Origin: an uncultured Clostridia bacterium | Lineage (GTDB): Bacteria > Bacillota > Clostridia > Oscillospirales > Acutalibacteraceae | Length of the DNA: 49,861 nt | Direction: 5' to 3' | NCBI GenBank assembly: GCA_946499275.1 | Contig: CAMMRL010000013.1 | Span: forward strand, 1 to 49,861 | Shown here: piece by piece, positions 35,698 to 44,673 of the stretch | Position numbering within the stretch: the stretch's first letter is position 1 | Layout: each line of letters starts with the position of its first letter | The notes under the pieces: generated by a model | The model's database searches: none | What the model saw: only the letters and a program-made list of their open reading frames with translations | Told to the model about the DNA's origin: nothing | Position numbers and translations under genes: made by a program

Positions 35698-35860
35698 TCA
35701 CATATCCTCCCTGTTGAGTGGTAAAATCGGAATTCCGCTGTGAGACCGCCCGCAGAAACCTCCGCAGCGGCCGGGAAAAACGGGCCTACCGGACGGTTCG
35801 GCCGTTTTCTGTGCGAAGGACGAAGCCTTCCGCACCATCCTCCCACCCGGAACAGATTTC

Positions 35861-36286
35861 TTAGTCGACAACTTCGATGCCCATGCTGCGCGCCGTGCCG
35901 GCGATCATGCTCATCGCCGCTTCAATGCTGGCGGCGTTGAGGTCGGGCATCTTGGTTTCCGCGATCTTCTGAACCTGTTCCCGTGTAATCTTCGCGACCT
36001 TGGTCTTGTTCGGCGTGCCGGACGCGGTTTCAATGCCGCAGGCTTTCTTGATCAACACCGCCGCGGGGGGGGTCTTGGTGATAAACGTGAAGGAACGGTC
36101 CGCATAGACCGTGATCACGACAGGGATGATGAGACCCACGTCGTTCTTCGTGCGTTCGTTGAATTCCTTGGTGAAAGCCATGATGTTCACACCGTGCTGA
36201 CCGAGAGCCGGACCAACAGGGGGGGCCGGCGTCGCTTTACCCGCCGGAATCTGCAGTTTAATGTACCCGGTTACTTTCTGAGCCAT
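35861..36286 (-). CDS. rplK: 50S ribosomal protein L11
   Basis: 141 aa. It forms part of the GTPase-associated centre with 23S rRNA. Segments: [20 protein letters not shown], the [10 protein letters not shown] hinge and C-terminal [17 protein letters not shown] precedes the ATG at 36286. It is 187 bp downstream of nusG. Confidence 0.98.
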   Translation of the reverse strand: MAQKVTGYIKLQIPAGKATPAPPVGPALGQHGVNIMAFTKEFNERTKNDVGLIIPVVITVYADRSFTFITKTPPAAVLIKKACGIETASGTPNKTKVAKITREQVQKIAETKMPDLNAASIEAAMSMIAGTARSMGIEVVD

Positions 36287-36473
36287 TTTTTCTTGCACCT
36301 CCAAAAATTGTGGTAGATGGCGGAACGGTATACAGCCGCTCCTCCCACAGCCGGACTTCCGTCCGGGCGCCGGGTCTCGCCCGGCAGGGACAGCGGCAGC
36401 CCTTTTTGTTAAAAGGACGGCCGGTTACAGGCCGCCGCGCCATGACGGCAGGCCCGCAGAAGCGGACGACGGA

Positions 36474-36995
36474 TTACTCCATCAGTTCCGCCTGGTCCAG
36501 CTCCAGTTCCACCGGCGTTTCGCGGCCGAACATAGAGATGGTTACGCGCACTTTGTTTTTCTCCAGGTCAATTTCATCCACCACGCCGGAGAAATTCTCC
36601 AATGGGCCGTCGATGATATGGACGGTGTCGCCCACGCTATAATTGACCTCGATTTCCCGCTTCTCGACACCCAGGGTGGCGACCTCTTCCTCCGTCAGGG
36701 GGATCGGTTTGCCGTTGGGCCCCACAAAGCCGGTGCAGCCGCGCGTGTTCCGCACGACGTACCACGATTCATCCGTCATCACCATCTTGACAAGCACATA
36801 GCCGGGGAAGATTTTACGCTCCACCTCGCGCTTTTTGTTGTCCTTGATTTCCACAACGGTTTCCGTGGGGACGCGGATTTCGTGAATCCAGTCTTGAAGC
36901 TTACGGTTCTCGACAATGGTTTCGAGATTGGTGGCTACTTTGTTTTCATAGCCGGAATAGGTATGCACCACATACCACTTCGCCTCTTCTGTCAT
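36474..36995 (-). CDS. nusG: Transcription termination/antitermination factor NusG
   Basis: 173 aa. It binds RNA polymerase and links it to Rho or the ribosome. N-terminal NGN domain with KWYVVHTYSGYENKV, FPGYVLVKM and VRNTRGCTGFVG; C-terminal KOW domain with GDTVHIIDGPLENFSGVV. GGAGG precedes the ATG at 36995; the frame extends to 37106 without a start signal. Sits between secE and rplK in the usual order. Confidence 0.98.
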   Translation of the reverse strand: MTEEAKWYVVHTYSGYENKVATNLETIVENRKLQDWIHEIRVPTETVVEIKDNKKREVERKIFPGYVLVKMVMTDESWYVVRNTRGCTGFVGPNGKPIPLTEEEVATLGVEKREIEVNYSVGDTVHIIDGPLENFSGVVDEIDLEKNKVRVTISMFGRETPVELELDQAELME

Positions 36996-37027
36996 GAAGA
37001 ATCCTCCTTCCTTGTGCCGGCAGAGGA

Positions 37028-37315
37028 TTACAGCGACACCAGCAGTTTGATCAGCGAGGACAGCCCCAGATCGAATACGCAGATCAGCACGCCAAGCACC
37101 GCGCACATCGCCAGCGTCACGCCGGTATTGCGCACGACCGACGGCAGGGTCGGCCAGATAATCTTTTTGAACTCGCCCTTCGAGTCGCGGAAATACTTCC
37201 CGACCTTCTTGCCGAATCCGGGTTTCTTTTCCTTGGCGGGCTTAGCATCCTTTTCCGTCTTAGCGGCCTTGCTGTCGGTTTCCTCGACGGTGGAGAGCTT
37301 GTTTTCGTCAGCCAT
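37028..37315 (-). CDS. secE: Preprotein translocase subunit SecE
   Basis: 95 aa. A charged, Lys-rich cytosolic stretch (about 1-45) is followed by the SecE motif GKYFRDSKGEFKKIIWPT and one membrane span at the C terminus. It clamps SecY in the translocon. AAGGAAGGG precedes the ATG. It is 33 bp upstream of nusG. Confidence 0.95.
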   Translation of the reverse strand: MADENKLSTVEETDSKAAKTEKDAKPAKEKKPGFGKKVGKYFRDSKGEFKKIIWPTLPSVVRNTGVTLAMCAVLGVLICVFDLGLSSLIKLLVSL

Positions 37316-37407
37316 TACGAACCCTTCCTTTCGATGCCGGGGGACGGTTTAGCGGCCCGTTTCCCGGCTTTCCTTCAAAGTGGGGACATCGCGCGAGCGG
37401 CGCGCCC

Positions 37408-37557
37408 TTACTTCGTTTCGCGATGAACGGTGTGCTTGCGGCAGAAGCGGCAGTACTTGTTCATCTCCAGTCTGTCGGGGTCGTTTTTCTTGTTCTTCAT
37501 GGTGTTGTAGTTGCGCTGCTTGCACTCCGTGCAGGCCAGGGTGATCTTGACTCTCAT
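37408..37557 (-). CDS. rpmG: 50S ribosomal protein L33, zinc-binding form
   Basis: 49 aa. [13 protein letters not shown] at the start, then NYNT and the C-terminal [13 protein letters not shown]; two CxxC pairs mark the zinc form. GGAGGTG precedes the ATG at 37557. It is the first gene of the rpmG-secE-nusG-rplK-rplA unit. Confidence 0.97.
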   Translation of the reverse strand: MRVKITLACTECKQRNYNTMKNKKNDPDRLEMNKYCRFCRKHTVHRETK

Positions 37558-37675
37558 AACGGCACCTCCAATGATTTCGGAATAGTCCTCCCTCGGGCTG
37601 GGGGCGGCTTGTCCCCGGCGGCGGACCCGCCTAAAAATGGGCACAAAAAAAGAAACCCCCATTGAGGTATTATCT

Positions 37676-37704
37676 ACTATACCACAGACTTTTCATTCGG
37701 TCAA
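37676..37704 (-). promoter_or_regulatory. Promoter for rpmG-secE-nusG-rplKA
   Basis: Minus strand TTGACC (37699-37704), 17 bp spacer, TATAGT (37676-37681), about 119 bp before rpmG. Confidence 0.82.
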
Positions 37705-37843
37705 GGGTTCTACAAAATAATTGCCATCCGGAAATTTCAGTTAAGAGCGATAAGCATCCGGGAAGCCGGAAAAAGACAGGGATGGAAGCCGTCGGATACG
37801 GTCCATCTCTGCATAACCTCTTTTTGCCCCACAAATTAAACCG

Positions 37844-38080
37844 CTATCCCCGCTTGTCAAAATACTCCCTTACCAAAACGGCAAGCCCCAAAACAAACAC
37901 CGCCAGGGAAGCGATCATCGCTATGTGCAGTTCCAACTGTTCCATAGCATACCAAACGTCGCCGAAAGAGCCGTTCCTTTCATGCATCTGTGCATAGATG
38001 ATGGCTGTGGATAGCAACGTCGCCGCCATGCCGATAACCGACCCTATCAGTAAAACGCCCCCGATAATCGTCCGTTTCAC
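37844..38080 (-). CDS. Small two-span membrane protein (78 aa)
   Basis: Not recognised. Two hydrophobic spans (about 5-29 and 51-70) with a short loop between them that contains ERNGSFGDVWYAME, and a charged C-terminal end. GTG start at 38080 with AAAGGAG upstream. It is 45 bp downstream of the secreted-protein gene on the same strand and AT-richer than the ribosomal genes. Context suggests a partner of the secreted protein (immunity, export or unrelated); this is inference only. Confidence 0.7.
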   Translation of the reverse strand: MKRTIIGGVLLIGSVIGMAATLLSTAIIYAQMHERNGSFGDVWYAMEQLELHIAMIASLAVFVLGLAVLVREYFDKRG

Positions 38081-38125
38081 TCCGTGAACATCTCCTTTCC
38101 ATACATGCCGTATTGACGTACGGGC

Positions 38126-38869
38126 CTACCTCTCACGGAAAGTATATAAGCCGTCGGGAACATTTTTCTTCATTGCACTGTTATATATGTAAGAAGTTTT
38201 ATAGGTGTCCACCCATTTGGATTCCTCCAAAATACGTCCGCCGGGATTCGTAAAGTATTTGTCCACATATCCCCAGGAATTGTCCATGCGAGGGGCAAAC
38301 TCCAACCATACCGTTTTTCCTGGGGCGATTGTAATGGTATATACCGAACTTGCGCTGCACGAACCAGTCCAGGAAGCGCCTAGGCTCGCCTTCACAGCTT
38401 CCAGCCACTCACCGCTTATACCGGCTGTAATGCTAAAATTCTGAGTAACGCTCCAAGATAATTGCACGGACTGATTTACGGAAGTGGAATTGCGGTATTC
38501 GCTGCTAATGCGCCTGGTCTGGGTCAGCCGGAGTAATCCGGCAACAAAACCTGTTTGCCTATAAACATATCGATATCCAAACGCGCCATTCGGTTGGATA
38601 GAGGTGCGAGGTACGGACAGGTTATTCTGAGACTGCTCCTTCATGTTGGCGATTTCTTCCGCTTTGCGAGTTTCCTCGGCAATGTATTGCTCCGTTTCCT
38701 CCTTCGTCAAAAACTCAGCCTTCCCATCTTGTACTAATACTGATGAAAGAATAGATGAGTCCGAGTGTTCGGAAACCTCTGCATTGGCAGACATTGCAAT
38801 CCCCAGCAGCAAAGAAATGGTAAAAATAAACGGGACAATTCTTCTAAACGTTTTTTGTGCCTTTTTCAT
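38126..38869 (-). CDS. Secreted beta-rich protein of unknown function (247 aa)
   Basis: A signal peptide at about 1-30 (cleavage after ANA) is followed by a Glu/Lys-rich helical stretch (about 50-80) and a Ser/Thr-rich region with alternating residues (SVNQSVQLSWSVTQNFSIT, then LGASWTGSCSASSVYTITI) that looks like long beta strands, ending in a Trp/Tyr-rich part. The pattern recalls extracellular beta-sheet proteins, including some pore-forming ones, but I cannot assign a family. AGGAGGG is 6 nt before the ATG at 38869. AT-rich against its surroundings. Confidence 0.75.
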   Translation of the reverse strand: MKKAQKTFRRIVPFIFTISLLLGIAMSANAEVSEHSDSSILSSVLVQDGKAEFLTKEETEQYIAEETRKAEEIANMKEQSQNNLSVPRTSIQPNGAFGYRYVYRQTGFVAGLLRLTQTRRISSEYRNSTSVNQSVQLSWSVTQNFSITAGISGEWLEAVKASLGASWTGSCSASSVYTITIAPGKTVWLEFAPRMDNSWGYVDKYFTNPGGRILEESKWVDTYKTSYIYNSAMKKNVPDGLYTFRER

Positions 38870-38943
38870 TAATACCCTCCTCTTCATTGTTGAGCCCTCT
38901 TTTACACAAAGCTTCACTGCATTGGAAACGTCTCCTAACTACG

Positions 38944-38988
38944 GTAAACTATATGTGTTTTATATATATTTATACACATATAGTTTAC
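38944..38988. repeat. Perfect 14-bp AT-rich inverted repeat upstream of the secreted-protein gene
   Basis: Arms GTAAACTATATGTG (38944-38957) and CACATATAGTTTAC (38975-38988) with a 17-bp AT-only centre. It lies about 75 bp upstream of the start codon and could be a double operator around a promoter. The rest of 38918-39273 holds the murI promoter and leader. Confidence 0.7.
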
Positions 38989-39074
38989 TAATTATTTAAA
39001 TTATACTTTAGCTGAATCTTATTTGTCAATAATAACTTTTCTTCCCTTCCCCATTTTTCATTCTGGAAAAGCCG

Positions 39075-39103
39075 TTGCCATCTTTGCCGGGTTATGGTAT
39101 GAT
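39075..39103 (+). promoter_or_regulatory. Promoter for murI
   Basis: TTGCCA (39075-39080), 17 bp spacer, TATGAT (39098-39103). A leader of about 165 nt follows, with the 16-bp palindrome GAACGGCGCGCCGTTC at 39192-39207. Confidence 0.72.
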
Positions 39104-39273
39104 ATTGTGTACTTCTTTAAACAGAATGGACGAACGCCTTTCCCGCAAGCCGGGCATATTGCCGCGGTCTGCGGCATACAGATTCTTTGCCGAACGGCGC
39201 GCCGTTCCACAGCGGAACTTCGGGGAGGACGGCGTCCCGCACAGCTTACAAACAACGGAAAGGGGAAACGGCT

Positions 39274-40119
39274 ATGGATAACCGGCCGATCGGCGTATTC
39301 GACTCCGGGCTCGGGGGGCTGACCGTGGTGCGACAGCTCATGCGCCTGCTCCCCAGTGAGGACATTGTGTATTTCGGCGACACCGGGCGGGTCCCATACG
39401 GCAACCGCAGCCGGGAAACGCTGATCAAATATACCCGGCAGGACTGCCGCTTTCTCCTTGGGCAGAATGTCAAACGGATTATCGCCGCCTGCGGCACCGC
39501 CAGTTCGGTGGCCCCTCATGTCCTGCGTTCCCTGCCGGTGAAGGCGGGCGGTGTGGTGGAGCAGGCCGCGGACGCCGCGGTGCGCGCCACCCGCAACGGA
39601 AAAATCGGCGTGCTCGGCACCCAGGCGACCATCCACTCCGGCTCCTTCCAGCGGCGAATTGGGGAGCAGCGGCCCGATGCGGCGGTCTATCCCCAGGCCT
39701 GCCCGCTTTTCGTCCCTCTGGTAGAAAGCGGCTGGATCGGACGGGACGACGAGATTACTATCCTCACCGCCCGACGATATTTGGAGCCGCTTAAAGCCGC
39801 CGGGGTGGACACCCTGATCCTCGGCTGCACCCATTTCCCCCTCCTCGCCCCGATTATCGGGGATGTGATGGGGGAAAACGTCGTCCTGATCGATTCGGGG
39901 AAAACCGCCGCCGAGGACTGCGCGCGGCAGCTCCGGCAGGACGATGCGCTGAACAGGACCAAAAAAGCGGGGGAACTCCACTTTTACGTTAGCGACCGGC
40001 CCGAAAATTTTCTGAGCGTGGCGTCCATCTTCCTGGGCGGCGAGGTGACCGGGGATATCCACACGTTGGATATTGAGCAGGTGGACGGAGCGGAAATCGA
40101 TATGGTATATAAGAGGTAA
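39274..40119 (+). CDS. murI: Glutamate racemase
   Basis: 281 aa. It makes D-glutamate for peptidoglycan. DSGLGGLTV (Asp10 region), the two catalytic cysteines at C73 (in AACGTASS, where most have CNTAS) and C184 (in LGCTHFPLL) are at their canonical spacing. GGAAAGGGG precedes the ATG at 39274; the frame upstream to 39187 lies in the leader. The first gene of a same-strand run murI-DUF1934-argS. Confidence 0.94.
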   Translation: MDNRPIGVFDSGLGGLTVVRQLMRLLPSEDIVYFGDTGRVPYGNRSRETLIKYTRQDCRFLLGQNVKRIIAACGTASSVAPHVLRSLPVKAGGVVEQAADAAVRATRNGKIGVLGTQATIHSGSFQRRIGEQRPDAAVYPQACPLFVPLVESGWIGRDDEITILTARRYLEPLKAAGVDTLILGCTHFPLLAPIIGDVMGENVVLIDSGKTAAEDCARQLRQDDALNRTKKAGELHFYVSDRPENFLSVASIFLGGEVTGDIHTLDIEQVDGAEIDMVYKR

Positions 40120-40154
40120 AAATAATAAACCATTAAAGAAGGGAAGACGGCGCC

Positions 40155-40595
40155 ATGCCGGGAAAAGGGAAACCCGTTTGGATTTCCATCAAAGGCGTCC
40201 AGCATCTGGACGGGGAAAGCGACACTGTGGAACTCAGTACCGCCGGGGTGATGGAACGCACCGAGGACGGGTATCTTTTAACCTATGATGAAAGCGTATC
40301 CATCGGGATGGAAGGCGTTACCACCCGTCTGTCGATCCGCCCAGATTTGGTGACCCTGGAAAGGCAGGGGGCGATGAATTCCCTGCTTGTACTGCAAAAG
40401 GGAAAGCGCACCTTATGCAATTATGACACCGGATACGGTTGTTTAACCATGGGGGTATATGCGCGCTCCATCCATATCGGCCTGGCCGACCAGGGCGGCA
40501 CGCTGGATTTCCACTATACCTTGGACATCAATTCGGATATGGCCTCCTCGCATGACATCTACGTCACGGTAAAGGAAGCCGCCCTGCCGAATTGA
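40155..40595 (+). CDS. DUF1934 (YwiB-like) beta-barrel protein
   Basis: 146 aa. The DUF1934 lipocalin-like pattern is visible: VWISIKGVQ, ELSTAGVMER, YLLTYDES and the C-terminal GTLDFHYTLDINSD. No function is established. It precedes argS as ywiB does in Bacillus subtilis. AAGAAGGGAAG lies upstream of the ATG at 40155. Confidence 0.87.
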   Translation: MPGKGKPVWISIKGVQHLDGESDTVELSTAGVMERTEDGYLLTYDESVSIGMEGVTTRLSIRPDLVTLERQGAMNSLLVLQKGKRTLCNYDTGYGCLTMGVYARSIHIGLADQGGTLDFHYTLDINSDMASSHDIYVTVKEAALPN

Positions 40596-40674
40596 GGGGG
40601 AATTTGGGCAAACAAGGAACAGAAAACGGCGGGGAGAGTCCAAACGCCCCGCGGATAGAGAAAGGTTGATTCCC

Positions 40675-42366
40675 ATGTCAAAAATCGTAACGCTGGCGGA
40701 GGACCAGCTCAAACAGGCCGTGCTGTCCGCTCTGGGGGCGGCGGTGGCGGCGCAGGAACTGCCGGCGGAACCGATCCCCACTTTCGCGGTGGAGATCCCC
40801 GGCGACCGGGCACACGGCGACCTGTCGGCAAACGTCGCGATGGTTTCAGCCAGGGCGTTCCGTCTCCCGCCCCGCAAAATCGCGGACTGCATCCTGCAGC
40901 ATCTGGAACTGGGCGGCACCTATTTTGAAAAGGCCGAAGTGGCCGGCCCGGGCTTCCTAAACTTCTTCCTCTCCCCTGCCTTTTACGCCGCGGTGGTCGC
41001 GGACGTGCTGGAACAGGGCGAAGGCTACGGCCGTTCCAACTACGGGCAGGGGAAAAAGGTGATGGTGGAATTTGTTTCCGCCAACCCGACCGGCCCCATG
41101 CATATGGGGAACGCCCGCGGCGGCGCGCTCGGCGACTGCCTGGCCGCAGTGCTGGACGCGGCGGGGTATGACGTCTGGCGGGAATTTTATGTTAATGATG
41201 CGGGCAACCAGATTGAAAAATTCGGCGTGTCCCTGGAAGCGCGGTACATCCAGCACCTGAAAGGCGAGGACGCGGTGGAATTTCCAGAGGATGCCTACCA
41301 CGGCGACGACATCAAGGAACACGCGGCGAACTTTGCCGCCCTGTACGGCGACAAATACCTGACCGCTTCTCCCGAGGAGCGGCGCGCCGCCCTGGTCGCC
41401 TACGCCCTGCCGCTGAATATTGAACGGATGCACCGCGATTTGGAAAAATACCGGATTGTCTACGACGAGTGGTTCCTGGAATCCTCCCTGCATAAAAGCG
41501 GGGCGGTAAAGGCCGTGGTGGATCTGCTAACGGAAAAGGGCCTGACCTATGAAAAGGACGGCGCCGTCTGGTACAAAGCCAGCGAAAACGGCGGCGAAAA
41601 GGATGAGGTGCTGATCCGCGCCAACGGAAACCCCACCTATTTTGCCGCGGATATCGCCTACCACCGGAATAAATTCGAACGCGGCTTTGAAACCTGCATC
41701 GACGTATGGGGTGCGGACCACCACGGCCACGTCGCCCGGATGAAGGGCGCGATGGACGCGGTCGGCTTGGATGGCAGCAAGCTGCAAGTTGTGCTGATCC
41801 AGCTCGTCCGGCTGATGCAGGGGGGCGAGGTAGTCCGGATGTCCAAGCGTTCCGGCAAAGCCATCCAGCTTTCCGACCTGCTGGACGAGGTGCCGGTGGA
41901 CGCCGCCCGTTTCTTCTTCAACATGCGGGAAGCCAGCACGCAGATGGATTTTGATCTGGACCTGGCGGTGGAACAGTCCTCCTCCAACCCGGTGTACTAT
42001 GTGCAGTACGCCCACGCCCGGATCTGCTCGATCTTTAAAAATCTGGCGGCGGACGGCATCGCTCCGCGCGGCTGCACTGTGGAAGAGTTGGCGCGGCTGA
42101 CGACCCCGGAAGAAAAGGAATTGATCCGCCATCTCGCGGCCTACACGGGCGAAATTGTCGCCGCGGCGAAGGCGTACGAGCCCGCCCGGATCACGCGGTA
42201 CTGCATGGAACTGGCTACCCTCTTTCATAAATTCTACAATGCCTGCCGGGTGAAGGGCGAAGAGGAAGCCCTGATGCAAGCGCGGCTTTCGTTGTGCGCC
42301 GCGACCCGGAATACCCTGAAAAACGCCCTCTCCCTGCTGAAGATCGACGCGCCGGAATTGATGTGA
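40675..42366 (+). CDS. argS: Arginyl-tRNA synthetase
   Basis: 563-aa class I synthetase. N-terminal Add1 domain; HIGH-type motif as HMGN in NPTGPMHMGNARGG; KMSKS-type motif as RMSKRSG; C-terminal DALR anticodon-binding domain. AGAAAGG precedes the ATG at 40675; the TTG at 40666 in the same frame is too close to it. It is followed 47 bp later by a homocysteine methyltransferase-like gene. Confidence 0.97.
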   Translation: MSKIVTLAEDQLKQAVLSALGAAVAAQELPAEPIPTFAVEIPGDRAHGDLSANVAMVSARAFRLPPRKIADCILQHLELGGTYFEKAEVAGPGFLNFFLSPAFYAAVVADVLEQGEGYGRSNYGQGKKVMVEFVSANPTGPMHMGNARGGALGDCLAAVLDAAGYDVWREFYVNDAGNQIEKFGVSLEARYIQHLKGEDAVEFPEDAYHGDDIKEHAANFAALYGDKYLTASPEERRAALVAYALPLNIERMHRDLEKYRIVYDEWFLESSLHKSGAVKAVVDLLTEKGLTYEKDGAVWYKASENGGEKDEVLIRANGNPTYFAADIAYHRNKFERGFETCIDVWGADHHGHVARMKGAMDAVGLDGSKLQVVLIQLVRLMQGGEVVRMSKRSGKAIQLSDLLDEVPVDAARFFFNMREASTQMDFDLDLAVEQSSSNPVYYVQYAHARICSIFKNLAADGIAPRGCTVEELARLTTPEEKELIRHLAAYTGEIVAAAKAYEPARITRYCMELATLFHKFYNACRVKGEEEALMQARLSLCAATRNTLKNALSLLKIDAPELM

Positions 42367-42412
42367 TCGCCCGTGCGCCCTTTCGGCGGGAAGCCTTGAA
42401 AAACGGAAAGGA

Positions 42413-43642
42413 ATGTGTTCAAAGAACATGGAACTTCCCTGTAAGCTGCCCCTGCTGCTGGATGGGGCGACCGGCACCCAGCTTCTAGCCGCGGGGATGC
42501 CGATGGATGCCTGCCCCGAAGCGTGGGCACTCGAACACCCGGACATCCTTGTCGACCTGCAACGCCGCTATATTTTGGCAGGGTGCGATGTGCTTTACGC
42601 CCCCACCTTCGGTGCCAACCGCGCCCGCCTTGCGGCTTACGGCCTGGAGGGTCGCGTGCAGGAGCTAAACCACCGGTTGGTCAATCTGTCGCGGCAGGCC
42701 GCCGCGACCTGTCCCAAAAGCCGCTGCCGGATCGCGGGGGTAATGTCCCCTACCGGACTGCGGGCGGATTGCCCGGCCGACGCCCCATTCGACCAATGGG
42801 AAGCCGTTTTTACCGAGCAAGCCGCCGCGCTGGCAGAGGCCGGCGTCGACCTGCTGGTATGCGAAACCATGACCAGTCTCGGCGAAGCGCGGGCTGCGTT
42901 GATGGGCGCCCGCAAAACGGGGAAACCAGTGATCGTCACCCTGACGGTGGATAAAGAGGGGAAAACCTTCTCCGGTGCGCGGCTTCTCCCGGCGGTCATC
43001 ACCCTGCAAGCACTCGGCGCTGCGGCGGTGGGGTTGAACTGCTCTTTCGGCCCCGCCGGCATGGAGGATCCTGTGCGGGAAGCGCTTCCGCACGCCGCGG
43101 TGCCGCTGGTGGGGAAGCCCAGCGCTATGGCGGAAGACAGCGGGACGCTTTCCCCTCTCCAATTCGGGGAAGCAATGCGGCGGCTGCTGGATGCAGGCGC
43201 CGCCATTGTGGGCGGGTGCTGTGGAACCTCCCCGGAATATCTCGCAATCCTGCGTGGGATTGTCGATCAGCACCCGACCATTGCCCCGCGGGAAATCGAT
43301 ACGGACGCCTGTGCGGTGGAAAGCGAAGCGTTTTTCCTTGCCGACGATTTGGAATACGGCGACCCGATCCCCTGCGACAGCGATCTGCCTGATCGGCTGA
43401 TCGAAGCGGAGGAGGAGGGGAACGTCGCACTGGTGGAATTGGCGCAGCCCGGCGACCTCGATAACCTGCTGGAATACGGGGGGATGAGCCGCCTGCCCAT
43501 CCTGCTGCATACCGACCGGCCCCTGCTGCTGGACGAAGCGCTCCGCCGCTTCCCAGGCCGCCTTTTGGTGGATTCTTTGTGCGAGATAGACCGCCCTCTG
43601 CTGGAGGATATCGCCGGTCGTTTCGGCGCGGTCGTGTTTTAG
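42413..43642 (+). CDS. Homocysteine S-methyltransferase-domain protein with a short C-terminal extension
   Basis: 409 aa. Residues about 10-290 form the S-methyltransferase barrel: LLDGATGTQL, the zinc-binding cysteine in GLNCSFGP, and VGGCCGTSP. About 120 residues follow that resemble only the first part of a pterin-binding domain (LPILLHTDRPLL, PGRLLVDSL), so it may be a reduced relative of the methionine-synthase front half. It would transfer a methyl group to homocysteine, partner unknown. Start at 42413 (AAAGGA is close) or 42428. A perfect 18-bp terminator follows. Confidence 0.82.
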   Translation: MCSKNMELPCKLPLLLDGATGTQLLAAGMPMDACPEAWALEHPDILVDLQRRYILAGCDVLYAPTFGANRARLAAYGLEGRVQELNHRLVNLSRQAAATCPKSRCRIAGVMSPTGLRADCPADAPFDQWEAVFTEQAAALAEAGVDLLVCETMTSLGEARAALMGARKTGKPVIVTLTVDKEGKTFSGARLLPAVITLQALGAAAVGLNCSFGPAGMEDPVREALPHAAVPLVGKPSAMAEDSGTLSPLQFGEAMRRLLDAGAAIVGGCCGTSPEYLAILRGIVDQHPTIAPREIDTDACAVESEAFFLADDLEYGDPIPCDSDLPDRLIEAEEEGNVALVELAQPGDLDNLLEYGGMSRLPILLHTDRPLLLDEALRRFPGRLLVDSLCEIDRPLLEDIAGRFGAVVF

Positions 43643-43682
43643 CTATGGACAGCATCTTTTAGCGATAACAGAATTTAGAAGC

Positions 43683-43727
43683 AAATAAGGTACAAAATGC
43701 ATGAAGCATTTTGTACCTTATTTTTTT
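43683..43727 (+). terminator. Perfect 18-bp terminator
   Basis: Arms 43683-43700 and 43706-43723 match perfectly (AAATAAGGTACAAAATGC and its complement), loop ATGAA, then T to 43727. It ends the argS-methyltransferase unit and probably also the convergent HTH gene. Confidence 0.95.
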
Positions 43728-43761
43728 GCAGCCCGTTCCGTTACCGCAAATTGTTACGGGC

Positions 43762-44016
43762 CTATGGTAAAACCTTCCACTTTATTCGATCAATCAACTT
43801 TTCATCTAATAATTCGTCTAAAGTTATTTGATAGTACTTTGCCAATTCTTTTAAAAACATCACGGTCGGCAAGGTGCGCCCTACTTCATAATACGCATAT
43901 GTAGATCGAGAAATGTCCAATATCTGGCAAAGTTCTTCCTGTGTCAAATTATTTTTTTGTCGAAAATAGATCAGGTTTTGTCCAATGTACGGCGGGATTT
44001 CCCGCTTGCCCTTCAT
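43762..44016 (-). CDS. XRE-family helix-turn-helix protein (84 aa)
   Basis: A Cro/CI-type helix-turn-helix fills most of the protein: IGQNLIYFRQKNNLTQEEL, DISRSTYAYYEVGRTLP and LKELAKYYQITLDELL. AGGAGG is 7 nt before the ATG at 44016. AT-richer than the flanking genes. It could regulate the small RHH gene nearby or be a mobile remnant; no phage or plasmid genes accompany it. Confidence 0.85.
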   Translation of the reverse strand: MKGKREIPPYIGQNLIYFRQKNNLTQEELCQILDISRSTYAYYEVGRTLPTVMFLKELAKYYQITLDELLDEKLIDRIKWKVLP

Positions 44017-44391
44017 TATCATTCCTCCTGCACTGCCGGCGGAGACTACCGCCTTCGCCGGGGGATTATAGGACCCGTCCATCACCGCGGCATGGCCGGC
44101 GGCCGGCTGCAAGAGCCGCGATCGGTGAAAGCGATAACGGCGAATTCAATCGTCAGCACCCCGGCTGAAGCACGCGGCATCGGACAACCCTTTTGGACAA
44201 CACCCTGGCTTATTAAGCTTATAGAACCTTATGTGAATAGAAGTTATTCCTAAAAACGGATATACTTATATAGATAGGGTTCCTATTGCTTGTGAAACAT
44301 ATTGGATATTTTAAAAGCCAATTATGGAGCGATGCTCTGTGGCGAACGGCCTGCAGCAACCCCAATACAGATGGAAGGAATGGTGTGAATC

Positions 44392-44583
44392 ATGGGCGAT
44401 CTGAAATACCGTGTTAGGATTTCCACATCGATCGACAAAGGCTTGAAAGAAGCTTTGTACGGTTATTCGGAGCAAAGCGATATTCCTGTTTCCCGCCTTA
44501 TGGATAAAGCGATCGCATGTTACCTGAAACATATTAAAGTCCCATATACTAAGCAATCTATCAGTAAACAGGATAAGCCATAG
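44392..44583 (+). CDS. Ribbon-helix-helix-like small protein (63 aa)
   Basis: The stretch YRVRISTSIDKGLKEAL with IPVSRLMDKAIACYL fits a ribbon-helix-helix (MetJ/Arc) DNA-binding fold. AAGGAA lies upstream of the ATG, a little far. The region 44017-44391 ahead of it is AT-rich and shows no other gene. Possible transcription regulator or antitoxin; no toxin partner is seen. Confidence 0.68.
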   Translation: MGDLKYRVRISTSIDKGLKEALYGYSEQSDIPVSRLMDKAIACYLKHIKVPYTKQSISKQDKP

Positions 44584-44604
44584 CATCCCACATCTTGTGA
44601 CAAT

Positions 44605-44660
44605 AAATGCCACAATAGTTCCATAAACTTATCGAAGTTTATGGAGCTATTATGGCATTT
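44605..44660. terminator. Long imperfect hairpin between convergent genes
   Basis: 26-bp arms (44605-44630 and 44635-44660) with 24 matches and loop ATCG, between the RHH gene and rsmA. The T run is weak on either side. Confidence 0.65.
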
Positions 44661-44673
44661 TGGGGTATGTATG

